A stretch of 64,000 nucleotides of DNA from assembly GCA_004194705.1 (NCBI GenBank), contig SADC01000082.1:61025-125024 (forward strand), given 5' to 3'. The notes below the pieces were generated by a model, which was not told the origin of the DNA, searched no databases, and worked only from the letters and a program-made list of their open reading frames with translations. Position 1 is the stretch's first letter, and each line of letters begins with the position of its first letter. Made by a program: the position numbers and the translations under genes. Below, one piece after another: positions 30,601 to 39,742 of this stretch. This DNA comes from Ditylenchus dipsaci. Lineage: Eukaryota; Nematoda; Chromadorea; Rhabditida; Anguinidae.

Positions 30601-32351
30601 GTCGTGCGGGACCAATGTAAAAGATGCTACAGGGTAGCTGAATTGCAATTTTTTTTTAAAGTTAGTTAAACATGCGCTGAAAAAATGTTTTTTAACTATT
30701 TTTTACTATTTTTTTATGTTTTTTGATACTAAAACACTTCAAAAAGCTCTTAAAATCACTGTTTGAGTAAGAATTGGATTAGGCACTTCAACCAAATTTT
30801 GACTGAGCTCATTTTACCATTTTTAACCTTTTTTATTTGCAGAAATCTTCCAAGAAATCCGACACATCAAAGAAACAAGAAAAAGCAGTATCCAAAAAAT
30901 TGAGAGATGCACAAATCAAAGAAGAATTAGTGGATCCAGAGTATGAGGCAGACAGTCGTATGGAGAAAGAGAATCGTCGTGGCGGAGCTGAAGACCCTCC
31001 ACGTCGTAGACGTAGAAGCTCCAGCAGAGGCAGTAGAGGAGAAAAAAGTCCAGTTAGAAATCGTTCCAATCGACATTATCAAAAGAGCAGATCTCCAGGA
31101 TCACCGCCGGCAGAAAAACGAGCCAGGGATGAGGATAGACATGGCAGAAATGACAGAGGTTTGTGATTTTTCACAGTATTTTGGATTGCAAAAGCTCCTA
31201 ACATACAAAATATAATTAGGAATTTGATATTTCACACAATATTTTGGATATGAAAAACTCAAAATAATGATTACATCACAGTAACCTTTTCTATCTAAAT
31301 TTGAACCTAAGTCCAAAATTGATTGAGAGGTGAATGCTGAACTTCAACCGAATCTATACTAAACGATTGATTTTGAGCAAAAATCTCTATTTGGAAACCG
31401 TGCGTCTTCTGGCAAAAATTAAACATGAGCCCCCACCCCTCATTTAAACCTGAGCTCGAACAACAACCAAAAGAGTATTTTTCTCTCAACCAGCTTTTTT
31501 ATTTTTTATCTATTTCACACCGTTCCCGCCTAGGGTCGGACACTTTTTCAGACCCTAGTCTTACCCTTAATGTACTTCTGTCTGGTGCAAAAAATCACAA
31601 GGATTCCAATTTTTCACCGATTGTTTTTATGAAAAACTATATTTGTATAATTTGGACCCGCAACTCTCCAAATAGCGCACGTATGATTCCTAAATAAGTG
31701 TGTGCTATTGGAGAGTTGCAAGCCTAAATGACTACATTATGGTGTTTCACAAAAACAACCGGCAAAATCTGAATCCTTGCAATTTCTTGCACGAGCCGGT
31801 GAATTACATTCAGCAAATAGCTCCTAAATTTAGGGTAAAAAAAGTGTCAGACCCTAGCCGGGAACGAAGTTTTCGGGCGTGCGTTATTTACAGAGTCGAC
31901 TGTACCGGATCCTCTCTAATGAAGCTCTTCTCTCTTTCTCAACTTCAAAGATCTGTATCTGAAGGCAGAGTAAATATTTTGTAGAATACTTTTTTTACGT
32001 TTTCTCAAATAAAACGAGCTTCTCCAATTACATATATTTTCGATTCTGGGTTTACACCGAAAAATATTAAGTGGAACCCAAACCTTGTCCACTTTTGGAC
32101 AAATGAAAAATTCAGGCCGAGGGAATTCTATTACTAACTAAACGCATGTAAAAATTTATTGACCAGTTCAGTAATCCACGCGAATTTCAGATGAGAGACG
32201 CAGAAATGATCAGAACAAAGAAAGTTCGCGGCACGAAGACGAACATCAAATGTCTCCACCTTCTTCTTACAGAGACCGCAGACGTCCGGATCAAGAAAGA
32301 AGTCGACGATCCAATTCACCAAGGAATTCTAACAATCGCCGCAGAGACTAA
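21655..32351 (+). CDS. CWC22: Pre-mRNA-splicing factor CWC22 (nucampholin / LET-858 type)
   Basis: Twelve exons: 21655-21797, 23058-23427, 24309-24498, 24557-24775, 24832-24974, 25823-26391, 28083-28441, 28873-28974, 29029-29159, 29208-29299, 30843-31158, 32191-32351 (TAA at 32349). They sum to 2,795 nt; one missing base in a G-run at 23310-23313 restores frame and gives about 931 residues, near the usual CWC22 length (about 900). Order: acidic/Ser-rich N-terminus; [14 protein letters not shown] (from ~residue 171); MIF4G domain (to ~370; [20 protein letters not shown]); IFERLR and [14 protein letters not shown]3 domain (~510-640; [28 protein letters not shown]); [16 protein letters not shown]; poly-Ser tract (~715-775); basic RS-like tail. 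CWC22 is a spliceosome component that loads eIF4A3 to start exon-junction complexes. The first exon follows TTTTACAG directly, possibly a trans-splice site. AATAAA is at 32427. Introns are packed with palindromic elements. Confidence 0.95.
21973..22105. repeat. Inverted pair of tRNA-like sequences
   Basis: On the minus strand (22045-21973) a tRNA-like run reads GTAGCTCAGTGTTAGAGCAG (A-box/D-arm) and then GTGGGTTCGATTCTTAC (B-box/T-arm). The acceptor ends do not pair, so it is not an intact tRNA. At 22074-22105 the plus strand repeats the T-arm half (GTCGTGGGTTTGATTCCCAC). The arrangement suggests a tRNA-derived SINE-like insertion with a partial inverted copy. It lies in CWC22 intron 1. Confidence 0.6.
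22600..22990. repeat. Diverged foldback of the 10009-10367 family
   Basis: Left TTTTCTTTTCGCTATAACTT faces right AGGTATAGCGAAAAGCAAAG. ATATAAAGTCAAAAACGCG faces ATCGAGTTTTGACTTTATA. Around the loop, GGCGCCCTGTAGTTTGG faces CCAAATTACAGAGGTGACC. Much more diverged than the copy in the Harbinger, hence older. In CWC22 intron 1. Confidence 0.8.
23719..23862. repeat. Pogo-like miniature element, word ATATAACCC / ATAGAACACC
   Basis: Head ACAGTCGAACCTGAATACAA, shared spacer GGACCGATTTGGTCAGCAT, block TCCCTTGGGATGG, tail ATCCAGGTTTGACTTC (decayed). In CWC22 intron 2. Confidence 0.7.
25140..25215 (-). repeat. tRNA-like sequence (SINE or pseudo-tRNA)
   Basis: The minus strand carries GCTCCCAGGTTCGACTCTCC, a clear B-box/T-arm, about 45 nt after GCTTTTGGAGTAACG. 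Cloverleaf pairing is incomplete. In CWC22 intron 5. Confidence 0.45.
25395..25565. repeat. Pogo-like miniature element, word GCACTATGGCG
   Basis: Head CAGTCAACTCCCTCCAGAGT and tail ACACTATGGAGGGAGTTGACTG with TA on each side (25393-25394, 25566-25567). CCCAAGGGACCGGCGCCCGG is the shared block. The word GTGCACTATGGCG occurs four times. In CWC22 intron 5. Confidence 0.9.
26440..27399. mobile_element. TACCGTATTCTCT element (word TTCCACA/TGTGGGA), split by insertion
   Basis: Left part 26440-26611, right part 27312-27399; they are the two halves of an element whose uninterrupted relative is at 38419-38667. Backbone blocks match (GATCTCGAGATTCTTGGGTG, ATCTAAAAAGTGGAATC, GGGAGTTAAGAAAA, GAGCTGAGATA, AATACGG). 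The word sites read GTTCCACATGTGGGATT, GTGTGTGGGTTTAA and GTGTGGAACTAA here, against AACGGGCCGGCCCGTTT, GAGGGCCCGTTTAT and GTGCCCGTTAAA there. In CWC22 intron 6. Confidence 0.9.
26612..27311. mobile_element. 700-bp palindromic element with 8-bp duplication AATTTTTT
   Basis: TIRs GACCCTACCGGAG and CTCCGGTAGCGCC; arms mirrored over about 250 bp each (ACCTAAAATGGCCTCAGAAG facing CTTCTGAGGCAATTTTAGGT). AATTTTTT flanks it at 26604-26611 and 27312-27319, a size typical of hAT-type insertion. The loop carries a GTCTAAGGT...CCTTAGAC hairpin shared with 36800-36920, 50250-50360 and 54350-54470. A G-run lies at 27277-27290. Confidence 0.88.
27400..28060. other. Rest of CWC22 intron 6
   Basis: AT-rich intron sequence. 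A GGGCGGGTTTGAACCTTTG block near 27980 resembles a tRNA T-arm on the minus strand, weakly. No gene. Confidence 0.4.
28670..28785. repeat. Small foldback with CCTTGTTCCCCCCTGCTGA core
   Basis: CACTAGCAGACAGTCGGTTC and GAACCGATTTTCCACTAGC are imperfect inverted ends around TTTGCCTTGTTCCCCCCTGC. It resembles the element at 6440-6695. In CWC22 intron 7. Confidence 0.55.
29323..29710. repeat. Foldback element, GGCTCTGTATGCATTCTCGCC ends
   Basis: GGCTCTGTATGCATTC on the left faces GAATGCATATGAAGCC on the right; ATGCCTTGGTCCCTCCTGTT faces AACAGGGAGGACCAAGGCAT. Same plan as 7436-7837. In CWC22 intron 10, starting 24 bases after the donor. Confidence 0.88.
29786..30257. repeat. Foldback element, GGCTCTACCCTGTTTC ends
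   Basis: GGCTCTACCCTGTTTCATCC and GGGACGAAACAGGGTAGAGCC-type ends are inverted. Inside, GTTATAGCCAAAAACGTTTC faces AACGTTTTTGGCTATAACGG. It is the second palindromic element in CWC22 intron 10. Confidence 0.88.
30258..30842. other. Rest of CWC22 intron 10
   Basis: AT-rich sequence without recognised repeats or exons; the acceptor TTTATTTGCAG precedes exon 11 at 30843. Confidence 0.4.
31520..31907. repeat. Truncated pogo-like element in CWC22 intron 11
   Basis: The inverted pair CGTTCCCGCCTAGGGTCGGA and AGACCCTAGCCGGGAACG surrounds an inner pair GCAACTCTCCAAATAGCGCA / GTGTGCTATTGGAGAGTTGC. The right end is AGAGTCGACTGTA, the tail of the pogo-like family; the matching left head is missing. 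Confidence 0.65.
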
Positions 32352-32426
32352 TACTGTTTTGAGAATGGATACATTGATTTACGTTGAAAATGCAAATTTT
32401 GCTGATGGAAATGGTTTTTTTCTGTG

Positions 32427-32432
32427 AATAAA
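32427..32432 (+). other. Poly(A) signal of CWC22
   Basis: AATAAA 75 nt after the TAA stop, with no other gene between. Confidence 0.65.
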
Positions 32433-32439
32433 ATTGTTT

Positions 32440-33530
32440 TTTAAAATCTACCAGTCAAAAATTTTTTTGTTCTAATGTTTTGTAGGGCAATACTTTTTTA
32501 TCTTAAACATTTTAGGTTTCCGGACTGGCCTGGGGAAAAGGGCCTCTTCATGGCCCTCACAGTTAACATAATATAGAGTCGACGCTTTGCATTCCGTTTC
32601 TGTGTTCATGACGGCTCTTTGTCAGGGTTATTATTTTTAATTATATACTTCTTCGGTAAATCAACAGAATTAAAAAGGCTGAATAGATTTCAATTTTATT
32701 CATTTTTGACTGTGATTTTCACTAAATTGTAAAATAAAGGCAGTTACTAAAAATGATTCTGATCAACAAAATAATAATTTTGGCTTCAAAATAAATGGGG
32801 TTCAACTCAATTACTGAAAAAATGAAGTGTGCAGCCAAATGGGTTTAAACCAACAACTTTCACATGTGTAAATATAACTGCTTTTGGGCGGTTCACTAAA
32901 CGGGGATTAGCTTTTAGCAAAAAATCGATTGAGCGGGTCAAACTTCCAGTCCAAAATGATTAATTGTATGGTTAGTGTAGTTTAAGGTGGTTTAGAATAG
33001 ATTGGTGTAGAGTTCGGAGCAATTAAGCATATCGAACGGGAATTCTGATCCGCTTAATGGCTTTCAAGTTTGAAAGTTTACTCGTTTTAGAAAACGCCCA
33101 AAAACCAGTTATTTATATCTCTTAGTCACTGGTTTCTAAGAAATTCTGAAAAAGAGTGGCGTCGGTGTAGTGCACATAGTGTAGTCGGTGTAGTGCAATC
33201 ATAACCGAGGTTGCTGGTTCGAATCCGCCAGTACCACGTCGTATTTTAACAAAAGGAGTCACTTTTCCACAAAAAGAGACACTTTTGTCCGAGTTGCATT
33301 CTGCCTTTAATTGATGTTGTCCGTAGCCTCGTTTTTCTCTGGGACCCAGTTCATGTTCGAATCTCAGTAGTTTGCAAATCATCCGTTTATTTTTGCTCGC
33401 AAAAAGTCAATGTTGATAAAATAATAGCTCTGATCATAACAAAAAAATCAGGAATGGCGCTACTACAAAACGACAATTAAACGCTTGGCATAATGGACGG
33501 TTCGATTTCCAGACATTTGGACAGAAACTC
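32440..33530. other. Intergenic stretch with a tRNA-like sequence
   Basis: No coding region seen. 33172-33240 (plus) has TAGTGTAGTCGGTGTAG followed by TTGCTGGTTCGAATCCGCCAG, i.e. a good T-arm behind a D-arm-like run, but no pairing acceptor stem; it is best read as tRNA-derived SINE or pseudo-tRNA. Confidence 0.5.
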
Positions 33531-33564
33531 ATTTGGTCAGGAAACCTAATTGAATAAAATAAAC

Positions 33565-33690
33565 CGAGAGCTGAACCGAGAGCTTAAACCGAGAGCTGAA
33601 AAAAAGGAACAAAAGAGAGAAGATACCTAAGGCCAAGATGACAGCATCAACAGAGAAGAGAGCCAGAATTTTTTAAACCGAGAGCTTTAG
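33565..33690. repeat. Dispersed tandem ACCGAGAGCT words
   Basis: The decamer AACCGAGAGCT occurs four times in about 120 bases with variable spacing (33566-33600 and 33676-33686). Confidence 0.6.
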
Positions 33691-34189
33691 GACTCCCACA
33701 CCAGAGTTTGGCGGTTATAAAATGACTATTTGTCTTTTACTGATTTCGCGGTGTATTTTATACGAAAAAAAAATGCGATTCTAGTTTCGGGCGAAGTCAT
33801 TTTTGTTGCAACTTCCTGAAAAATATGTCACAAAAAGTAAAAACATGAACCTGAATTTCTGACTTGCTTTTTACTTCCACCTCTTTCGTGTTATATCTTG
33901 CAAGAATTTTTATTTCCTTTCGGGACCCCAGATATATTTTATTTTCGACTTTTCAGACATAGGAGGTTGAAAAATTATAGACCCGGGTCTATAATTAGAG
34001 CGGATACGGTACTCACTGTTGGCTTGTTCACGTTGTTAGAGTTAGAGTTCGAGTTAGAGTTCGAGTTAGAGTTCGAGTTAGAGTTCGAGTTAGAGTTCGG
34101 GTAAGAGGTTTTCACGTACTTTAATACCCGAACTCTAACTCCATGGTGTTCACGTACATCGAGTTAGGGTTAGACGTTGAGCTTGAAAA

Positions 34190-34845
34190 TGTTCATGCAT
34201 ATAGCCATACTTGCACGGCCGAAAAAATCGGCGCCGGCGCCCTTGGCGCGGGCGCCCTCTTTGTGAAAAATCGGCGCTGGGCGCCTTGTCAACCAAGAAA
34301 ATCGGCGCCGGGCGCTATTGACAAAAAAGTTAGCGCCGGTGCGAAAAATGTGAAAAATTGGCGCCGCGCGCCAAGTATAAACACAAGAAAAGTAGCTATG
34401 CAAAGTATTCATTTTAAATATTTTACATGTCAATCAATTCGCTATTATAAGTCAAAATGCTCTTGTTTTTTAAAAGTACGTGTCAGAAGCAGTCGCTGAA
34501 GTGTATCAAAATCGGCACCGGCCGCCGAACCGGGCGCCCGGTGTAAAATTCAACTCTGCGAAATCTGAAATTTTTTGAGAGAACTAAAGCTGTATGTGTC
34601 ATATAAGCTGAAAAAGCCAAGAAAATCAGTACAAAACACAGTTTAAAATGCCTACTTCAATAATTTTAAAAGTTATGAAAAAGCACTGAAAAAAGGGCGC
34701 CGGGCGCCGGCGCTCGACTACGCAATTTTCGAAATCGGCGCCAGGCGCCGGCGCCAGCGCCGGCGCCCCAATTTTTTCAAAATTTTCCGGGCGCATACCG
34801 GCGCCAGCGCCAGCGCTGGCACCCGTGCGAGTATGTATATAGCTT
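34190..34845. mobile_element. Nested element built of GGCGCCGG words
   Basis: Ends ATATAGCCATACTTGCACGG and CCGTGCGAGTATGTATATAG are inverted. Both flanks of the AT-rich centre hold strings of GGCGCCGGGCGCC-type palindromes, a GC island within AT-rich DNA. Confidence 0.78.
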
Positions 34846-35012
34846 AGATTGCTCAGAATCTCACCTCAAAGCCGTCCAAAGCCACCAAAAGTTAGTTTTT
34901 GGGGGATTTGCTGCAAGGAATGCAAGTTATATGCATCAACACCTTCAATTTCAACCTCAAATTCTAACTGTAACTCGAGGTACATGAACACCCTCGAGTT
35001 AGAGTTAGGATT

Positions 35013-35612
35013 AGAGATGATACCGGGACGGTACGGGACAATCCCGACCGACCGGAGCATTTTTGACCCTTGTCCCATCCCGAGCGTCCCGCCCGGAATT
35101 TTTTTCTGATTGTCCCGTCCCGGTGTCCCGTCCGGAAAAATCCGCTGTCCTGTCGTCCCGTCCCGGAATTCTTTTTCGTCAAATTCTGTCCCGTCCCGAA
35201 AATTTTCAATGCATCAACTTATTGTTTTGAGGATGCAATTACATGTGGAAAATCGAATTTAAGTAGGAGCGAAAAGCAGAAGTTGCTATTTTCAGAAACC
35301 AACTCGATAATGTTACCATTTGAATTTTAAAGTTACCAAGCTTGATCTTTTAGCAAATTTAACCAGCATGTCAAACGTAAATAAATAATTTACGGATCAT
35401 AAATTGCGATAACTTAGTCCCGAACGGAAAATTTTCAGTCCCGTCCCGTAGATTTCTATGTCCCGTGAGTCCCGCTCGAAATTTTTTGTCTGCGTATCCC
35501 GTCCCGGTGTCCCGTCCCGGGAATTCGCTGTCCGACGTCCCGTCCCGGAATTTTTTTTGTCAAATTGTGTCCCGTCCTGTCCCGAAAATGTCTTTTCATC
35601 ATCTCTAGTTAG
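35013..35612. mobile_element. Nested element built of TCCCGTCCCGG words
   Basis: AGAGATGATACCGGGACGG on the left faces CCCGAAAATG...CATCATCTCT on the right. TCCCGTCCCGGTGTCCCG-type words fill 35085-35200 and 35405-35585 around a unique AT-rich centre. Confidence 0.75.
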
Positions 35613-35809
35613 GATAAAGAGAGGTGTTTACGTAACCAAAATCCCAAACTCTAACTCTAACTCGAACAACGTGAACAAGCCAAAAAGAAAGTATCTTTTG
35701 AATGCGCGCTAACGCAAAAAGCTTGCAAGTCTGAAAAAAAAAATTTGACACGAGCGATTTCAAATAAGTGAATGTAGTTCAAGTAACACCTGAGTATTAT
35801 CTCTGAGCT

Positions 35810-35900
35810 GGTATGCATCAATGGTTAGCATGCTTATCAGTAGCCCTGCTAATCTCAGAATGCTTATCGACGTGAATTGAATACCAGCTCCGATGGTGAG
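35810..35900 (+). repeat. tRNA-like sequence with paired ends
   Basis: GAGCTGGTAT at the start can pair with ATACCAGCTC at the end, enclosing ATGGTTAGCATG (D-arm/A-box-like) and CGTGAATTGAATACC (T-arm-like). It resembles a tRNA with an oversized middle, so pseudo-tRNA or SINE head is likelier than a working tRNA. Confidence 0.45.
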
Positions 35901-35989
35901 TCGCATTGTCAGCTATAAACACAGCACTATATCTTTTTTTGCCAAGTGGCATCAGTAAATGTCACTTTTTAATAATGGACGATACGTAA

Positions 35990-36300
35990 AAATGCCACGT
36001 TTCGGAGAAAAAGTGCCACGTTTTTGTGAAAATGTGCCACGTTTTAGAAAAATGTGCCACGTTTTTGTGAAAATCTGCCATGTTTTCTGACAATAAGTTT
36101 TCTTAGACAAATCAATGATTTACACCTGAAATTTTGAAGATTACCATTAGCTTGCTATTGATATGTCCTTGGAAACAAAGTGACCAATGAAACCAGGCAT
36201 ATCTGTGCAAAACTAGGCAAATTTGAAAAAAAACGTGGCACTTTTTCACAAAAACGTGGCACTTTTTCTCTAGAACGTGGCATATTTCAGTGTTATCCTT
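35990..36300. repeat. Foldback of GTGCCACGTTTTTGTGAAAA words
   Basis: Four TGCCACGTTTT units at 35992-36060 are mirrored by AAAACGTGGCACTTTTT units at 36230-36290 around about 170 unique bases. Confidence 0.8.
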
Positions 36301-36512
36301 TTAATAATAGACATTGTTTTAGCCATTTCACATCTTTGTTAATCTTTGTGTGTGTTTTGAGCCACAGCTGATTTTCCCAGATGTCACTTTATAGACATTT
36401 TAGATGAATGCTAACATTAACAATGCTCATTGAATTGGCAAGCTATCGCTCGTGTTATGAAATTCTTACAAAATCCAGCTAACATCCGATTAATGGAAGA
36501 AGTTGGCTGAAG

Positions 36513-37160
36513 TACACTATTTAGAGTAGCCCAAAAGTGCGTTTTTTCAAGATCTTACTTTTTTTAGGCCGTTTAAACGATAGAAACGGCCAAAAAATAG
36601 GTGGGATGTACATTTTCCGAAAAAAACAATTCGACTGCCTTGGTTCCCCCTATGGTTTTCGGTCATTTTTTGACTTAATTGCAACTATTGACACTGAGAA
36701 GATGAAATTTGAACACAGTTTTGTTAACTGGGTCCTGCCGCATAAAGAAACTATGCTATGCATGCTTTTTCATGCGTCCAGAGTCACTTTCGAGTGATTC
36801 TTGTCTAAGGTATGTGGGTGTGCGCATCTCAACTCCAAGCCCCTAAGCCCCCTGCGCCCCCGAATGGGCGCAGGGGGCTTGAGAGTTAGAGATGCGCGCA
36901 CTCACTTACCTTAGACATGATTCCCAGCAAGACTCACGATCAAAAATGCATGGAGAACCCTTTGCAAAAAGATCCAGTAACCAAAACGGGGCAAAATACA
37001 AAAATGACCAAAAACTATGGTGGGGACCAAGGCAGTCGAAATTTTTTTTCGGAAAATGTCCTTCCCACGCTTTTTTTTGGCCGTTTCTATAGTTTTAACG
37101 GTCTTAAAATTGTTTAGACTTCGAAAAAAGGTACTTTTGGGCTGCCCCAAATAGTGCACT
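36513..37160. mobile_element. 648-bp palindromic element with GTCTAAGGTATGTG hairpin centre
   Basis: Ends ACACTATTTAGAGTAGCCC and GGGCTGCCCCAAATAGTGC are inverted, and the arms mirror (GACTGCCTTGGTTCCCCCTA facing GGTGGGGACCAAGGCAGTC). The centre is a 100-base hairpin, GTCTAAGGTATGTGGGTGTG to GCACTCACTTACCTTAGAC, with a GC-rich tip. The hairpin recurs in other elements. Confidence 0.85.
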
Positions 37161-37296
37161 CCTGCCGGACCTTAAATGTTGGTGATGTTTTTGATTTTTT
37201 TAAATCTTTAGCAAAAAACCTCGGTTTTACGCATGAAAAATAAAATTCTGACACCAGTTTCGTGAGCAGCGTGCTTGATTTGCTTACAAAACTACT

Positions 37297-37533
37297 AAAG
37301 GGGCATGCCCACGCTAATAAGAGGTGGTGCCGGGAATTCAAAATTTTTCCTAATCACTGAACTTGTGTACGGATTTTTCAACTTGGTTTCTAACAAAACC
37401 ATACCTAAAATTGAATTCTAAGCCTTGTTTTGTTAGAAACCAAGTTGAAAAATATGTACAGAAGTTCAATGATTAGGAAAAAATTTGAATTCCCGGCACC
37501 ACCTCTTATTAGCGTGGGCATGCCCCTTTAAAG
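37297..37533. repeat. Foldback element, GGGGCATGCCCACGC ends
   Basis: AAAGGGGCATGCCCACGCTA and TAGCGTGGGCATGCCCCTTT are inverted; GTGCCGGGAATTCAAA faces TTTGAATTCCCGGCACCA. The inner AAAACCATACCTAAAATTGA region matches 3782-4025. Confidence 0.9.
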
Positions 37534-37765
37534 AGCCATCGCCACGCGTTCTGGATTGTCTCCTGCCAATTCAAAATTTTTCGTCTTATCATTGAAATTC
37601 TGTACGGATTTTATCAGATCGGTTTCTTACAAAACAAGGCCTAGAATTTGATTTTAGGGATGGTTTCGTTAGAAACCAGGTTTGAATATCCGTGCAGAAG
37701 TTGAATGATTGGTAAATTTTTTTGAATTCGCGGTGGATGACCGCTGTCGGACACGGCAATTGAAA
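37534..37765. repeat. Adjacent foldback of the AAAGAGCCATTGCC family
   Basis: AAAGAGCCATCGCCACGC on the left and CTGTCGGACACGGCAAT on the right correspond to the ends of 3782-4025, with more divergence between arms. It abuts the element at 37297-37533. Confidence 0.7.
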
Positions 37766-38048
37766 ATATACGGTGGCATCTTCGAAAATGTGTCTACATA
37801 AAAGTACGGCTAAAAAAGAATTCTACACTACAAAGAGAACTACAATATCTCGCAAAAAACAGGAATTTCTGATGCTCCTACTACAAACTACAAAACTAAA
37901 AAAGTTTGAAAAAAATTATTAGTACTTATTTTATGATACAAATCAGAAAGTCTTGAACAATAATCTCGAATTTTTTAAAGTTCTCTTAATTTATTTTTTA
38001 TCTCCACAAATTAATTTTACAAACACCTAACTAAAATAATTTGATTAA

Positions 38049-38233
38049 ATGTTGAAATTATCAGCAATTGTTTTGACTCTATTCTACTTATGCGTAGTGA
38101 CAAATTGTGGGCAAGACAAAAACGTGCCAAAAAGAAAACTAAAATTTTATTTGACAATCAGGCCATGGCATTTAGTCATATGCAGTTTCTTGGTACAATG
38201 GCTGATCTACTTGTAGATGCTGGACAGGAAGTG
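38049..38233 (+). CDS. First exon of a UDP-glucuronosyltransferase-like gene
   Basis: The ATG at 38049 opens a hydrophobic signal peptide, MLKLSAIVLTLFYLCVVTNC. After a short basic stretch comes FDNQAMAFSHMQFLGTMADL then LVDAGQEV, ending at the donor GTGAGT at 38234. This matches the N-terminal donor-sugar fold of invertebrate UGTs (signal peptide, then a FSHxxFLGxIADxLxxAGHxVT motif). The two parts are one base out of frame: one A is missing from the run at 38141-38144, and adding it makes the exon exactly 62 codons. No further UGT exons are recognised downstream in the window. It is either an isolated exon fragment (pseudogene) or the first exon of a gene with a very long intron. UGTs conjugate sugars to small lipophilic compounds in the ER. 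Confidence 0.6.
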
Positions 38234-38418
38234 GTGAGTTGCGTGTTTTGAGCGTCTCTTCTAATGTGCAAGGCCTTACTTCTGGCAGGCCTGGGCCCCA
38301 AATTTTCGGCCCAGAAAGGGCTATTCAAAAAAATTTGTCCCGTGGCACGTCTTCCATATAGTTAACAACTTTTACAGACTCCAAAAATTTTCCATAGTCA
38401 ACTAATTTCACAAAGTTA

Positions 38419-38667
38419 CCGTATTTTCTCTATTAAACGGGCCGGCCCGTTTATTTTTCAACCCCTCGGAAATCGGAAAATTTTGAGGTCGATCTCGAAA
38501 TTTTTGGGTGCTCAACCAAAATCTAAAAAGTGGAATCGGTAGATCTCGTGGGAGTTAAGAAAACGCAGTAAACAGATAAGCAAAATATTCACTCTGGGCT
38601 GAGATATAAGTCCTCAAAGTCGAGGGCCCGTTTATTAGAGAGTGCCCGTTAAATAGAGAAAATACGG
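38419..38667. repeat. TACCGTATTTTCTCT miniature element, word AACGGGCC/GGCCCGTT
   Basis: Uninterrupted relative of 26440-27399; ends CCGTATTTTCTCTATTAAAC and TTAAATAGAGAAAATACGG, flanked by TA. The word GGCCCGTT occurs at the left palindrome and twice at the right. Confidence 0.9.
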
Positions 38668-38669
38668 TA

Positions 38670-39740
38670 ATATATTTTGCATACTTAACCAGATTTTCAT
38701 AGTCGATCTCATTTTCGTAGTTAGCAAATCTTAAAAAGTTGACGAAATTTTTGATAGTCGACAAATTTTACACCGTGAACAAACTTTCCGGGCCGGTCTG
38801 TGACTTTTTCGGCCATCTCGGCATGTGGGTGATTTGAAAAATTATGACCCTGGCGGGCCTGTGGACATGCTTGTGTACCACCATCTTGTTGAAACCATCT
38901 AGGTACCACGTCGCTATACAGTAAACTCTCGCTATACTCCAGATAAAGTGTGGTGTCGGTCGTTTTCGCTTGAAGACCGTATCAAATGGCTGAAATCGGA
39001 TCCGGAAAGCAATCAATTTTGCATGATCGAAATTCAGCTAGTTTGTTTTCAAGTGATTAGCCATCGTCTTCATATTATTTTTGTTTTCACTATTATACTG
39101 AAATGACCGCCAGAAAGTTCTTCAGTACCATCTTTCGACTGCACGTTATCGAGAATTGACTATGGTTGGGATTTTTATGGTTTCATACAAACTGTTCCGA
39201 CATGCCTTTCTTGCAGCGTCATCTCCATATTTTGAATTGGCGTGGGACACTTTTTTATTCTGAAAATATTCAACTATTATTTTTCAAATTATTTTTTGTT
39301 TGCATTAAAAATTGTATCAAAATATAGAACCATTGGCTAGTCGAGCCAAACGTTGCTTGACACTGACAGATCGGACGACTTAGGCTACTTTCACTACATC
39401 ATAACTACTTATATGAGATTTTAATTTAAACTGGACTGAGACATGGTCTGTTGGGGTGCGGAAACTAATTTGTTTCTAAGAAATCAAAAAAATTCGTTTG
39501 CCTTGGTCCCAAGGTGAAAAATTTCGAAAAAATTCAAAAAAAAATATTTTTTTTCATTCGCGCCAAAATAAAAGGAAAATATAAAGAATTTGGGCTGTAT
39601 CAGGAGGGGAAGAAAATAAAAGGAGCCACTTTCATGGCAAAACCATAAAAGAGTGAATTCTGTAGTATTTTGGATGACTTACCATGTTTTTCAACTTGGG
39701 CCGTAGCAAAAATAGATTCTATATGCCTTTTATGATCAAG
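38670..39740. other. Intergenic stretch, no gene seen
   Basis: Nothing recognisable beyond an AAAGAGCC-family fragment near 39225 (TTTGAATTGGCGTGGGAC). No exon following the UGT exon can be identified. Confidence 0.4.
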
Positions 39741-39742
39741 AG

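Larger units (their letters stand above)
34015..35695. mobile_element. Composite word-repeat element, GTTAGAGTTCGA arms
   Basis: TTGGCTTGTTCACGTTGTTA at 34019 and AACAACGTGAACAAGCC at 35662 are inverted ends. The left arm is a 12-bp tandem GAGTTAGAGTTC (about seven units); inverted remnants CGAACTCTAACTC are at 34128, 34975 and 35645. Inside are two further elements (34190-34845 and 35013-35612), making three levels of one construction. Confidence 0.75.

Noticed and set aside
34143..34499. Reading frames over the GGCGCC block
   Set aside because: GC palindromes lack stops; the text is not protein-like and both strands are open.
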